Both the position numbers and the translations under genes were made by a program. The notes under the pieces are model-generated. The model was not told the DNA's origin. It did not search any database and was given only the letters and a program-made list of their open reading frames with translations. DNA of 64,000 nt from Cognataquiflexum aquatile (GTDB lineage: Bacteria; Bacteroidota; Bacteroidia; Cytophagales; Cyclobacteriaceae), in assembly GCF_003316845.1 (NCBI RefSeq), contig NZ_QMIK01000002.1:372001-436000 (forward strand), given 5' to 3'. The stretch's first letter is position 1; each line of letters begins with the position of its first letter. Shown one piece after another: positions 53,679 through 63,518 of this stretch.

Positions 53679-55151
53679 TCAATTATGGATTTGTTGCTCC
53701 ACTTCATAATATCCTTCATCTTTTCTTGGTAATAAAGAGTTGCCCTGAAGGAATCCATCGACTTTGACTGCCGCTTCCCTTCCTTCAGATATGGCCCATA
53801 CGACCAGAGATTGACCTCTTCGCATATCACCGGCAAGGAATACTTTCTTATTTGTGCTTTGGTATTCTTTGGATATTGGAAGTGTATTGTCCATGGTCTG
53901 TACTCCAAATGCCTCGAGCAAGCCATTCTGTGCCGGACCTCCATACCCGATAGCGATGAAGGCTAGGTCGCAAGGGACTGTTCTCGTGGTACCCGGAATT
54001 TCTACAAACTGCATCCTGCCGTTTTGTTCTTTCCATTCCAGATCTACCAATACCAACCCTGTGACTTCCCCCTTGTCATTGCCGACAAATTCCTTTGTCA
54101 ACACAGAGAATACCCGATCCGCACCTTCTTCGTGGGAGCTTGAGGTCTTCAAAGTCATCGGCCATTCCGGCCAAGGATTCAGTACTGTTCTTTGTTTTGG
54201 AGGTTTGGGCAGCAATTCCAATTGGGTGATGCTCGCAGCACCATGCCTGTTGGAAGTGCCGATACAGTCACTTCCGGTGTCACCGCCACCGATGACAAGG
54301 ACATGTTTTCCTTCCGCCGAAATCGGATTTGAGGGAATTTCTCCGGCTATGACCTGATTTTGTTTCCCAAGAAATTCCATCGCAAAATGGACTCCCTTTA
54401 GGTTGGATCCTTTTATTTTAAGTTCCCGGGGCTGCTGCGCCCCTGTGGAAAGTACGACAGCGTCAAAATTCCGCAGGATATTTTCGGCTTTGATATTGAA
54501 ACCAACTTCGGTCCCTGTACTGAAAATCACCCCTTCTTTTTCCATTATTTCCACCCTACGTTCAATGACCCATTTCTCGAGTTTGAAATCAGGAATCCCA
54601 TACCGCAGCAATCCACCTACTTTTTTGTCCTTTTCAAAAAGAGTGACTTCATGTCCGGCCTGATTGAGTTGGTCGGCGGCTGCCAATCCTGCAGGGCCCG
54701 AACCGATCACAGCTACTTTAAAACCTGTTTTAACTGTTGGCATCTTTGGCTTGACAAAGCCAAGCTCATAAGCTTTTTCCGCGATGTTTTTTTCGATGAG
54801 TTCAATGGCCACCGGATCTTTGTTGATACCAAGTACACAAGAACCCTCACAGGGTGCAGGACAGATTCTTCCTGTAAATTCCGGAAAGTTGTTGGTACTT
54901 CTCAAAATCTGAAAGGCTTCTTCCCATTCATTCCTGTATACCGCGTCATTGAAATCAGGTATGATATTTCCCAACGGGCATCCCTGATGACAAAACGGAA
55001 CACCACAATCCATGCACCTTGCGGCCTGATGGTTGAGTTTTTCTCCCTCAAACGGCTTGTAGATTTCCTTATAATCGTGTATCCTTTCTTCCGGCTTTCT
55101 GGATTCCGGAAGCTCTCTTTTGAATAAAATAAATCCCTCTTTAGCTCCCAT
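53679..55151 (-). CDS. gltD: glutamate synthase small subunit
   Basis: GltD passes electrons from NADPH via FAD and iron-sulfur centres to the large subunit of glutamate synthase. The 490-residue protein has N-terminal cluster cysteines (CMDCGVPFCHQGCP and GRICPAPCEGSC), the FAD motif AVIGSGPAGLAA and the NADPH motif VIGGGDTGSD. It lies one base behind the gltB stop, so the genes are coupled. Length is slightly longer than the common 470. Confidence 0.96.
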   Translation of the reverse strand: MGAKEGFILFKRELPESRKPEERIHDYKEIYKPFEGEKLNHQAARCMDCGVPFCHQGCPLGNIIPDFNDAVYRNEWEEAFQILRSTNNFPEFTGRICPAPCEGSCVLGINKDPVAIELIEKNIAEKAYELGFVKPKMPTVKTGFKVAVIGSGPAGLAAADQLNQAGHEVTLFEKDKKVGGLLRYGIPDFKLEKWVIERRVEIMEKEGVIFSTGTEVGFNIKAENILRNFDAVVLSTGAQQPRELKIKGSNLKGVHFAMEFLGKQNQVIAGEIPSNPISAEGKHVLVIGGGDTGSDCIGTSNRHGAASITQLELLPKPPKQRTVLNPWPEWPMTLKTSSSHEEGADRVFSVLTKEFVGNDKGEVTGLVLVDLEWKEQNGRMQFVEIPGTTRTVPCDLAFIAIGYGGPAQNGLLEAFGVQTMDNTLPISKEYQSTNKKVFLAGDMRRGQSLVVWAISEGREAAVKVDGFLQGNSLLPRKDEGYYEVEQQIHN

Positions 55152-55152
55152 C

Positions 55153-58100
55153 TTACACCAATGTTGTTGATTTTTCCAATGCTTTCTTTCTCAAAACTTC
55201 TTTGTAATCCCTTGGAATCACTTTTAGGAAACGTTCCCTGTATTCATCCCAATTGTCGAGATATTCGATTGCCAATTGGCTATTGGTAAATGAAACGTGT
55301 TTGTTGAGTTGTTCTTTGATGGTTACATAATCATCCTCGTTCAGTGGATCGAGATCCACCATTTCCTGGTTGATCAGGTGGATATAATCCTTTAGAATGT
55401 ATGCGATACCCCCGCTCATACCTGCGCCAAAGTTCCTGCCGATCTCACCGAGGTTGATCACAAGTCCTCCGGTCATGTATTCACAGCCATGGTCGCCGAT
55501 ACCTTCTATGACAGCAGCCACTCCGGAGTTTCTCACACAGAATCTTTCTCCTCCTTTTCCATTGATATAAGCTTCTCCAGAGGTAGCACCGTAAAATGCC
55601 ACGTTGCCAATAATGATATTTTCATGGGCAAGGAAGTTGGCATTACGGCTAGGATACACAATCAGTTTTCCTCCAGAAAGCCCTTTCCCGAAGTAATCAT
55701 TGGATTCCCCTTCGAGCTCAAAAGTCACTCCTTTTGTCAGAAAACCTCCAAATGTCTGTCCAGCTGACCCTGAGAAATTGAAATGAATTGTATCTTCAGG
55801 CAAACCCGGACTTCCATAAATTTTGGATATTTCGTTGGACAGCATCGCGCCGACAGTCCGGTCTGTATTGTTGATCTTGAACGTACCAACCACTGGACTC
55901 GCCTGTTCCAAAGCAGGAATAGCAGCCTGGATCAATTGTCTGTCCAAGACATTTTTTAAGTCAAATTCCTGGTCTATCTGCTTGTGGATCCCGACATGGT
56001 CAGGAACTTCCACTTTGTGGAATATCGGACTCAAATCTATTTTGTCCCATTTCCAATGGTTCATATGCCCTGTGGCTTTCAGCACGTCACTTTGTCCGAC
56101 CATTTCGGATATGGTGCTGAATCCGAGTGAAGCCATGATTTCTCTCAAGTCCTGGGCAAGGAACATAAAGTAATTGACCACATGTTCAGGATCACCGGTA
56201 AAGAGTTTTCTCAGTTCCGGATCTTGGGTTGCTACACCGACAGGGCAGGTGTTGAGATGGCATTTACGCATCATGATGCAGCCTTCCACTACCAATGCTC
56301 CTGTTGAGATTCCCCATTCCTCAGCACCAAGCAAAGTGGCAATGGCAATATCCCTTCCTGTTCTCAGTTGGCCGTCGGTCTGTAATACCACACGGCTACG
56401 TAAGTTATTTTTGACCAATGTCTGATGAGCCTCAGACAATCCAAGTTCCCAAGGCAGTCCGGCGTGTCTGATCGAACTCAAAGGCGATGCTCCTGTACCC
56501 CCATCTGCGCCTGAAATCAGAATCACATCCGACATGGCTTTGGCAACGCCTGCAGCTACCGTTCCGACACCTGCCTGTGATACAAGCTTGACATTGATCC
56601 GTGCTTTTCTGTTTGCATTTTTCAGGTCAAAGATCAGCTGAGCCAAATCCTCGATGGAATAAATATCGTGGTGCGGTGGTGGGGAAATCAGCCCCACTCC
56701 AGGGGTGGAGTGTCTTACCCTTCCGATCCATTCATCTACTTTATGGCCGGGCAGCTGTCCGCCTTCCCCGGGTTTTGCACCTTGGGCCATTTTGATCTGA
56801 AGCTCGGCGGCATTGGTCAGGTAATTACTTGTGACTCCAAATCTTCCTGATGCGACCTGCTTGATGGCGGACCTTTCCCAATCACCGTTTGGCTTTTTCT
56901 CAAAACGGATCTCATCTTCTCCACCTTCACCGCTGTTGCTTTTGGCACCGATCCTATTCATGGCGATAGCCAAAGTAGAATGGGCTTCATGTGAAATAGA
57001 CCCAAATGACATTGCACCCGTGGCAAAACGCTTCAGGATTGATTCGACAGGCTCCACTTCATCTATAGGTATGGAAATTCTTTTCTTGAATTCGAACAAT
57101 CCCCTAAGCGTCAATGCATCTTTGGTTTGGTCATTGATTTTCTGGGCAAACTTCTTGTACATCCCATAATCATTGAGTTTGGTGGATTTCTGTAACAGGT
57201 GGATGGTTTCAGGATTGAACATGTGTTTTTCACCACGTCTTTTCCACTGGTACACTCCCCCGGTTTCCAAAATCGGGCTTTCGGTTTCATAGGCAGCATG
57301 GTGACGGATAAGCACCTCTTCGGCCAATTCATCAAATGAAATCCCCGAAATCCTGCTGACAGTCCCTTTAAAGCACCTGTCAATTACCTCAGGTCCAAGA
57401 CCGATGGCTTCAAAGATCTGGGAACCCTGATAGGACTGGAGTGTACTGATTCCCATTTTGGAAAGAACTTTCAAAAGTCCGTTTCCTACCGCTTTCTGGA
57501 AGTTATAGAAAAGCTGATTTTGAGGAATGTCTTTTGCAAACGCCCCTTTTTCATTCAGGTGTATTAGGGATTCCAATGCCAGATAAGGATTGATAGCCGA
57601 TGCGCCATATCCGATGACTGTGGCAAAATGGTGTGTTTCCCTGATGTCTCCGGCTTCCACTACCAAACCTGCGCGTGTTCTGAGTTTCTTCTTTACCAAG
57701 TGATGGTGTACTGCGCCGATTGCAAGAAGAGTAGGTATCGGTGCTTTGGATTCCGTACTGTTTCTATCAGAAATAATGATAATATTCTTACCTGCATAGA
57801 TGGCACCTTCTGCTTCTTTGCACAGATGGTTCAAAGCCTCCAATAACCTGCCCGGCTGGTGATCAGTTTCAAAATGGGCATATAAAGTCACCGTCCTGTA
57901 TCCCTGATCTTCTAAATGTTTGATCTTTTCCAGGTCTTCATTGAGTAAGACAGGTTGGGAAATGTGGATTTGCCTTGTATGACGCGGACTTTCTGCCAGG
58001 ATATTGTGGCTTTCCCCGATTCTTGTAAACAATGACATGACCAATCTTTCTCTGATCGGATCAATGGGTGGGTTACTGACTTGGGCAAATAGTTGCTTGA

Positions 58101-59643
58101 AGTAATTGGATATATGTTGGCTTTGTTTTGAAAGAACGGCCAATGGAGTATCTGCTCCCATCGAACCGACAGCTTCATATCCCGCTTCACCCATCGGGGA
58201 AAGGATTACTTTCAGTTCTTCCGAAGTATAGCCGAATATCGTTTGGCGTTTTTTTATTTCTGCGGTAGTGTATGGATACTCTAATTTTTCGGGATCAGGC
58301 ATCATCCTGAGCTTCAGACGCTCTTCCCTTACCCAAGCTTCATAAGGTTTATTGTCACAGACGGAGGATTTGATTTCATCATCGAAGGAAATTTTACCTT
58401 TTTCCAGATCCGCCCAAAGCATTCTTCCAGGGCTGATTCTCCCTTTTTCTTTGATGGTCGCTTCCCGGATGGGCAGAGCACCTGCCTCTGAGGATAAAAT
58501 CAACCTGTCATCAGTTGTGATAAAATACCTTAGAGGCCTCAGCCCGTTTCTATCTAAAGTTGCCCCAAGGGATTTTCCATCTGTAAACAAGAGCGCTGCA
58601 GGTCCATCCCAAGGCTCCATGAGAGAAGCATGGAATTTATAGAATGCCTTGCGGTCTTTATCCATCATCTGATTGTCCTGCCAAGCTTCCGGAACCATCA
58701 TCATCATCACATGGGGAAGGGTTCTGCTGCTCAAGGTCAGCAATTCCACCATAGCATCAAGATTGGCGCTATCGGAGTTTTTCTTATTGGTGATGGGCAT
58801 CAGTTTTGAAAGCTCGTCATCTGTAAAGAAAATGGAGCGCATCAATGTCTCCTTGGACTTCATTTTATTGAGGTTACCGCGGATAGTATTGATTTCACCG
58901 TTGTGGGAAAGGTATCGGAATGGCTGTGCCAATCGCCAGTTTGGGAAAGTATTGGTCGAAAACCTAGAATGGACAATGGCCAATCCGGAAGTGATGTTTT
59001 TGTTTTGAAGGTCTTTATAAAAAGGAAGGACCTGATCGGTTCTTAGCTGACCTTTATAAATCAATGTAAATGCAGAAAAGCTTGCAAAATAAAAGGCAGA
59101 GTTGACACCGGGTATGGCCAGGTTGATGGTCCTGGAGGAATAATTTCTCAAAACATACAGTTTCCTCTCCAGCTCTAGGCCACTTAGTCCGTTTTTGTGG
59201 GTGACAAAGACCATTTCAATATTGGGCATGACATCCAAAGCACCTGAGCCTGGCACAGTCTCATCTACGGGTACATTTCTGTATCCAATAAGGTTAAAAC
59301 CAAGTTCATCTATGATTTGGTTAAGCTGTTCTTTTGATTTTTTGTAGAGCTGCCTGTTTTTGGGAAAAAAAGTCATTCCAACGCCATAGCTTCCCTGCTC
59401 CGGCAATTGAAAACCTGCTCTAGCTGTTACTTCTCGGAGAAAGGAATGGGGAATCTGTATCAAGATACCTGCTCCATCGCCTGTCTTTGGATCACTACCT
59501 CGGCCCCCTCTATGTTCCATGTTGCTAAGCATAAAGAGCGCATCGCTGATTGTCTCATGGCTTTTGATGCCTTTGACATTCACTACAGCTCCTATACCGC
59601 AGGAATCATGTTCAAATTCCTCATGATAAAGTCCGTTATTCAT
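55153..59643 (-). CDS. gltB: glutamate synthase large subunit
   Basis: GltB makes two glutamates from glutamine and 2-oxoglutarate. The 1496-residue protein has a short propeptide; the N-terminal catalytic Cys of the amidotransferase domain would be Cys15 (HDSCGIGAV). It also has the central FMN domain (SGADGGTGASPLSS), the 3Fe-4S ligands in MRKCHLNTCPVG, and the C-terminal beta-helix domain (GATSGEAYINGKGGERF). All are intact and the length is normal. With gltD it forms the ammonia-assimilating pair. Confidence 0.97.
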   Translation of the reverse strand: MNNGLYHEEFEHDSCGIGAVVNVKGIKSHETISDALFMLSNMEHRGGRGSDPKTGDGAGILIQIPHSFLREVTARAGFQLPEQGSYGVGMTFFPKNRQLYKKSKEQLNQIIDELGFNLIGYRNVPVDETVPGSGALDVMPNIEMVFVTHKNGLSGLELERKLYVLRNYSSRTINLAIPGVNSAFYFASFSAFTLIYKGQLRTDQVLPFYKDLQNKNITSGLAIVHSRFSTNTFPNWRLAQPFRYLSHNGEINTIRGNLNKMKSKETLMRSIFFTDDELSKLMPITNKKNSDSANLDAMVELLTLSSRTLPHVMMMMVPEAWQDNQMMDKDRKAFYKFHASLMEPWDGPAALLFTDGKSLGATLDRNGLRPLRYFITTDDRLILSSEAGALPIREATIKEKGRISPGRMLWADLEKGKISFDDEIKSSVCDNKPYEAWVREERLKLRMMPDPEKLEYPYTTAEIKKRQTIFGYTSEELKVILSPMGEAGYEAVGSMGADTPLAVLSKQSQHISNYFKQLFAQVSNPPIDPIRERLVMSLFTRIGESHNILAESPRHTRQIHISQPVLLNEDLEKIKHLEDQGYRTVTLYAHFETDHQPGRLLEALNHLCKEAEGAIYAGKNIIIISDRNSTESKAPIPTLLAIGAVHHHLVKKKLRTRAGLVVEAGDIRETHHFATVIGYGASAINPYLALESLIHLNEKGAFAKDIPQNQLFYNFQKAVGNGLLKVLSKMGISTLQSYQGSQIFEAIGLGPEVIDRCFKGTVSRISGISFDELAEEVLIRHHAAYETESPILETGGVYQWKRRGEKHMFNPETIHLLQKSTKLNDYGMYKKFAQKINDQTKDALTLRGLFEFKKRISIPIDEVEPVESILKRFATGAMSFGSISHEAHSTLAIAMNRIGAKSNSGEGGEDEIRFEKKPNGDWERSAIKQVASGRFGVTSNYLTNAAELQIKMAQGAKPGEGGQLPGHKVDEWIGRVRHSTPGVGLISPPPHHDIYSIEDLAQLIFDLKNANRKARINVKLVSQAGVGTVAAGVAKAMSDVILISGADGGTGASPLSSIRHAGLPWELGLSEAHQTLVKNNLRSRVVLQTDGQLRTGRDIAIATLLGAEEWGISTGALVVEGCIMMRKCHLNTCPVGVATQDPELRKLFTGDPEHVVNYFMFLAQDLREIMASLGFSTISEMVGQSDVLKATGHMNHWKWDKIDLSPIFHKVEVPDHVGIHKQIDQEFDLKNVLDRQLIQAAIPALEQASPVVGTFKINNTDRTVGAMLSNEISKIYGSPGLPEDTIHFNFSGSAGQTFGGFLTKGVTFELEGESNDYFGKGLSGGKLIVYPSRNANFLAHENIIIGNVAFYGATSGEAYINGKGGERFCVRNSGVAAVIEGIGDHGCEYMTGGLVINLGEIGRNFGAGMSGGIAYILKDYIHLINQEMVDLDPLNEDDYVTIKEQLNKHVSFTNSQLAIEYLDNWDEYRERFLKVIPRDYKEVLRKKALEKSTTLV

Positions 59644-60048
59644 TATAATCAGGTTTAATAGGTTTTAAAGATATTGTTGCGAATATTACAAAAAATTTTG
59701 TGTTTTTTAAAATACAAGCAACAAAACAGGCTTATAAATACATAGTTTGTACTTAAAAGCGGTATTGATTACATTTAATAAAAATTTTTATTTGGTAAAA
59801 ATTCAAATCATATTTTGTCTAAATAACAAAATTTACCTGAAAACAGGTGTTCTTTTTATGAAATAATTCAAAATTTTTCGGCGAGGTTTTGAATTCAGGT
59901 ACCTTGAAAAAAAGTTAAATTTTTTTAAAATTTTTTATATCGTAAAATATAGAAGGGAATCTCTGAAAAATCATCAAGGCTAAAAAGAGAAGAATAATAA
60001 GTATATATAGAAAAATTATACAGAATAATCTTCTTTCAAAAAAGTAGA
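59644..60048. other. 405-base AT-rich spacer between gltB and gldE
   Basis: Both neighbours are on the minus strand. It holds a hairpin ACCTG-AAAA-CAGGT (59835-59848) followed on plus by GTTCTTTTT, a 9-bp inverted repeat AATTCAAAA / TTTTGAATT (59865-59873 and 59887-59895), and a perfect 16-bp palindrome AATAAAAATTTTTATT (59777-59792). gldD, which often follows gldE, is not here. Confidence 0.6.
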
Positions 60049-61398
60049 TTAATCCACATTATGTCCTCCGTTTTCCTTCTCATTGCCTAGGATTCGGACT
60101 TTCACTTTTTTGATCCTTTTGGTGTCAACTGCCAAGATGGTAAATTCAAATTGATTGAATAGTATTTTGGTTCCGTTTTTGGGGAAGCTGGAGTTAATTT
60201 CCAATAATAGTCCGCCGAGGGATTCACTTTCACCTTTGACTTCATCAAACAATTGTTGGTCAAGGTCCAGCTTTTTGCAAAAGTCATTCAGAGAAATTTT
60301 CCCTTCAAAAATGAATGTGGAAGGATCAAGTTCCTTGAAATAATAATCTTCTATATCATCAAATTCATCGTTGATTTCACCGATGATTTCTTCGATCAGG
60401 TCTTCAAGGGTGACCAATCCGGAGGTCCCGCCATATTCATCGACGACAATAGCCATGTGAACCCTTTTCTTCTGAAAATCTTTGAGCAAGGTATCCACCT
60501 TTTTGTTTTCAGGCACAAAAAAACCTTTTCGGATCAGAGCATGCCATTCAAAATTCTCATCCTGATCGATATGGGGAAGCAGGTCCTTGATGTATAAAAT
60601 CCCTTCCACATTGTCAATAGTTTCTTTAAAGACCGGAATTCTTGAGTAGCCACTCTTGTTGATTTTATCCATCAATTCGTGAAAATCAGTGTCAATTTCA
60701 ATGGCGGTAATATCCATTCTAGACTGCATGACTTGCTTTACGGATAGTGTACCAAAGTTTACAATACCTTTTAGGATGTCTTTTTCTTCTTCAGAAGTGT
60801 CTTCTGTGGTGATTTCCAATGCTTGATTGAGTTCATCGACTGACAAGGAATACCCTTTTTTCACAATCCTTTTTTCTACTACATTACTGATTGCCATTAA
60901 AAAAGCGGACAGGGGTCCCAAGAAAACCGAAAAAAAGTAAATAAAAGGCGCCATCATGAGCGAAAGCTCAATTTTTGCTTTGGTGGCATAGACTTTTGGG
61001 ACAATTTCGCCAAAGAACACAATGGCAAAAGTGACCCCGATTGTCTGTATCAATATGACAAGGATTCCTGTTGCATTATTACCAAAAAACTTCCATGTTA
61101 TAAAAGTCGTCAGGGTCACAATTCCAACATTGATGAGATTATTGAGAATCAGGATAGTACTTAGTAATTTCTTGGGAGACTCCACCAGCATAATGACCTT
61201 GGTTGCTCTAGAATCTGCCTTTTCGTCAAAAGAAGCGATATCATCAGAATTCAAGGAAAAAAACGCTACCTCAGAGCCCGAAACCAGCCCTGAGCCGATC
61301 AAAAGCAAAACAAAAACCACAGAATTAAACAAAATATAGCTGGCTGAAACCTCAACGATTTCAGCCAGTAAAATAAGACTCGGGTACGGGTCGTCCAT
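60049..61398 (-). CDS. gldE: GldE-type CNNM/CorC domain membrane protein
   Basis: A 449-residue protein with an N-terminal CNNM (DUF21) membrane domain (about 20-190; VLLLIGSGLVSGSEVAFFSL and ILNNLINVGIVTLTTF), a CBS pair (about 220-345; VMQSRMDITAIEID and VAIVVDEYGGTSGLVTLEDL) and a C-terminal CorC/HlyC transporter-associated domain (about 360-440). GldE is a gliding-motility accessory in Bacteroidota and related CNNM proteins move magnesium or bind it. Order HU / mutY / ssb / gldE supports the name. Confidence 0.85.
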   Translation of the reverse strand: MDDPYPSLILLAEIVEVSASYILFNSVVFVLLLIGSGLVSGSEVAFFSLNSDDIASFDEKADSRATKVIMLVESPKKLLSTILILNNLINVGIVTLTTFITWKFFGNNATGILVILIQTIGVTFAIVFFGEIVPKVYATKAKIELSLMMAPFIYFFSVFLGPLSAFLMAISNVVEKRIVKKGYSLSVDELNQALEITTEDTSEEEKDILKGIVNFGTLSVKQVMQSRMDITAIEIDTDFHELMDKINKSGYSRIPVFKETIDNVEGILYIKDLLPHIDQDENFEWHALIRKGFFVPENKKVDTLLKDFQKKRVHMAIVVDEYGGTSGLVTLEDLIEEIIGEINDEFDDIEDYYFKELDPSTFIFEGKISLNDFCKKLDLDQQLFDEVKGESESLGGLLLEINSSFPKNGTKILFNQFEFTILAVDTKRIKKVKVRILGNEKENGGHNVD

Positions 61399-61461
61399 TA
61401 ATTCCAGAATATGATCCCTGCAAAATTAATCAAATACTCAGAAATTTTTCAACTTTTTGAT

Positions 61462-61908
61462 TTAGAAGGGCAAATCGTCATCTTCCATCGGTGGTTCGCT
61501 CACTGTGGAAGGCTGATTTGAAGGCACGCTTGCGTTGTAATTTGAGGTATTGGAAGGAGCGCTTCCCCCGCCATCAGGCTTGCCGCCAAGCATGGTGAAA
61601 CTCAATACCCTGATTTTGGTTCTTTTTCTGTTTTGACCTTGGTCATCCTGCCAGGTGTCGGATTTAATTTTCCCCTCTACAAAAAGTTGCATTCCTTTTT
61701 TCAGGTATTGTTCAGCGATACGGGCCTGTCCGTCCCAAAGCTCCAAATCATGCCATTCCGTGTTTTCAACGCGGTTTCCTGACTTGTCTTTATAGGCTTC
61801 AGTAGTGGCAAGCCTAAGGTTTGCTACCACTTTGTCTCCCTCCAAATGCTTCACTTCAGGATCTGCTCCCAAGTTGCCTACTAAAATGACTTTGTTTACT
61901 CCGGCCAT
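61462..61908 (-). CDS. ssb: single-stranded DNA-binding protein
   Basis: A 148-residue SSB with the OB-fold (about 1-108): VNKVILVGNLGADPEVKHL, WHDLELWDGQARIAEQYLKKG and LFVEGKIKSDTWQDDQG. A Gly/Ser/Asn/Pro-rich linker follows and the acidic tip MEDDDLPF binds partner proteins. It is intact and of usual size. It lies 50 bases behind mutY. Confidence 0.96.
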   Translation of the reverse strand: MAGVNKVILVGNLGADPEVKHLEGDKVVANLRLATTEAYKDKSGNRVENTEWHDLELWDGQARIAEQYLKKGMQLFVEGKIKSDTWQDDQGQNRKRTKIRVLSFTMLGGKPDGGGSAPSNTSNYNASVPSNQPSTVSEPPMEDDDLPF

Positions 61909-61958
61909 ATTGCTGTTTGTTTATATTGTTAACGAAAACTTTGTCTTTAATTTAATGA

Positions 61959-63029
61959 TTATTTCTGATCCTCCAAAAATTTTAAAATCAACCGGGGTTT
62001 TCCCAATTGTTCTAATTTTTCGAGGCTTACCAATTGAAAACCGTTTCTCTCTGTCCAAGCATGAAGCGTGGTACGGTTTTCTTTGGGAACAGTTACCGAT
62101 ACAAAGTTGGCGAAAATTCTCTGATGGGTAAGGATATGCTTGTACCACTTTTTGGGTTCAGGGACAGAGATTGTCATAAATTCTCCTATTCCTCCCAAAA
62201 AACCTGGTTGATCCTGATTTTCATTTTGCCCTGATAATTCTTCCATAGGAAAATCATACAGTCCCTGCCAAATGTCTCCTTCTCCTCTCCTGCGAACCAC
62301 CACTTCATGGTCACATATTATAAAGGCATATCTGAAATACCTTTCTTTGATTTTCAGCTTGTTGATTTTCACAGGTAACGAGTCCACCAAATCATTCTTG
62401 AAAGCAAAGCATCCTAACCTCATCGGGCAATTGGCGCAATCCGGGTTTTTTGGGACACACTGCAAGGCACCGAATTCCATGATGGCCTGATTGAATTCCG
62501 CCGGCCGGGCTTTTGGGATAAGCGTATTCGCCAACGCCTCAAATTCTTTTTTCCCGGAATTGCCCGCGATATCAGTGGAGATGCCAAAGTACCTGGCCAA
62601 CACCCTGAAGACATTGCCGTCCACCACAGCCACCGGTTCATCAAAGGCAAAAGAAGCAATGGCTGCTGCGGTATAACTGCCTACACCTTTTAATTGAAGC
62701 AGAGATTGGTAATTACCCGGAAAGACGCCGCCATGGATATCTCTGATGTCTTTGGCACAGTTGTGGAGGTTTCGGGCACGACTATAATATCCTAAACCCT
62801 GCCAAAGCCGCATGACCGTTTCCTCATGTGCATTGGCAAGATCTTCCACATTTGGGAAGTTTTCTAAAAAATTTTCAAAATAAGGCAGGCCTTGGGCCAC
62901 TCTTGTCTGCTGGAGAATAATTTCAGATAACCAAATGATATATGGGTTTTTGGTGTTTCTCCATGGTAATTCACGCTTATTATGGGGGTACCACTCTAAT
63001 AAAGTATGGACAAATGGATCAGAAATCAA
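61959..63029 (-). CDS. mutY: adenine DNA glycosylase
   Basis: MutY removes adenine mispaired with 8-oxoguanine. The 356-residue protein has the HhH segment LQLKGVGSYTAAAIAS (111-126), catalytic Asp137 (AVVDGNVFR) and the proton donor Glu36 (SEIILQQTR), and the 4Fe-4S ligands Cys191, Cys198, Cys201 and Cys207 (C-x6-C-x2-C-x5-C). A NUDIX-like C-terminal domain (about 228-350) recognises 8-oxoguanine. It is divergent from the HU gene. Confidence 0.96.
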   Translation of the reverse strand: MISDPFVHTLLEWYPHNKRELPWRNTKNPYIIWLSEIILQQTRVAQGLPYFENFLENFPNVEDLANAHEETVMRLWQGLGYYSRARNLHNCAKDIRDIHGGVFPGNYQSLLQLKGVGSYTAAAIASFAFDEPVAVVDGNVFRVLARYFGISTDIAGNSGKKEFEALANTLIPKARPAEFNQAIMEFGALQCVPKNPDCANCPMRLGCFAFKNDLVDSLPVKINKLKIKERYFRYAFIICDHEVVVRRRGEGDIWQGLYDFPMEELSGQNENQDQPGFLGGIGEFMTISVPEPKKWYKHILTHQRIFANFVSVTVPKENRTTLHAWTERNGFQLVSLEKLEQLGKPRLILKFLEDQK

Positions 63030-63086
63030 AATCTAAGCAGTTTAGGTGTTATGGCAATGTTAAACATTTCAATCTAATTTTGGGCA

Positions 63087-63122
63087 TTTTGTTTTTATAT
63101 TGGATTGCTTCCTTTAAATTTG
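63087..63122 (+). promoter_or_regulatory. promoter of the HU gene
   Basis: TAAATTTG (63115-63122) is an exact -7 match. TTTTG (63087-63091) lies 23 bases upstream in the place of the -33 element. The transcript would have a leader of about 60 bases. Confidence 0.55.
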
Positions 63123-63189
63123 CAGTCCCAAAAATAGTTGGTTAATAGGTCGTTAAGCTTATTCGATAATAAATTAAATTCATTAAACA

Positions 63190-63498
63190 GTGACTAAAGC
63201 AGAAGTAATCACCAAGATTTCGGAAAAAACCGGCATCCAAAAAGACGATGTAACTCAGACAATTGAGGCATTCTTCAAAGTGGTAAAAGATTCCATGGCG
63301 GAGGGAGATAATATTTATGTAAGAGGCTTTGGCAGCTTTGTGAATAAAAAGAGGGCTAAAAAAATCGCCCGTAACATCTCTAAAAACACAGCGATTGTGA
63401 TCGATGAGCACTTTGTGCCATCTTTCAAACCTTCTAAAGTGTTCATTGAAAAAATCAAAAACAGTAAGAAAATCAAAGAACTAGCACCTCAGGATTAA
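63190..63498 (+). CDS. HU/IHF family DNA-binding protein
   Basis: A 102-residue histone-like protein: TKAEVITKISEKTGIQKDDV, then the arm region VRGFGSFVNKKRAKKIARN, and a PSFKPSKVFIEKIK end. It bends DNA and helps compact the nucleoid. The start is a GTG at 63190, and the reading frame matches the family from that codon. It diverges from mutY. Its stop codon lies inside the following terminator. Confidence 0.94.
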   Translation: MTKAEVITKISEKTGIQKDDVTQTIEAFFKVVKDSMAEGDNIYVRGFGSFVNKKRAKKIARNISKNTAIVIDEHFVPSFKPSKVFIEKIKNSKKIKELAPQD

Positions 63499-63514
63499 TC
63501 CTGAGTGCTTTTTT
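63483..63514 (+). terminator. terminator overlapping the HU stop codon
   Basis: AGCAC (63483-63487) and GTGCT (63505-63509) flank the 16-base palindrome TCAGGATTAATCCTGA (63489-63504), with one bulged C. T's run to 63514. The HU stop (63496-63498) is in the loop. Confidence 0.85.
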
Positions 63515-63518
63515 CCTT

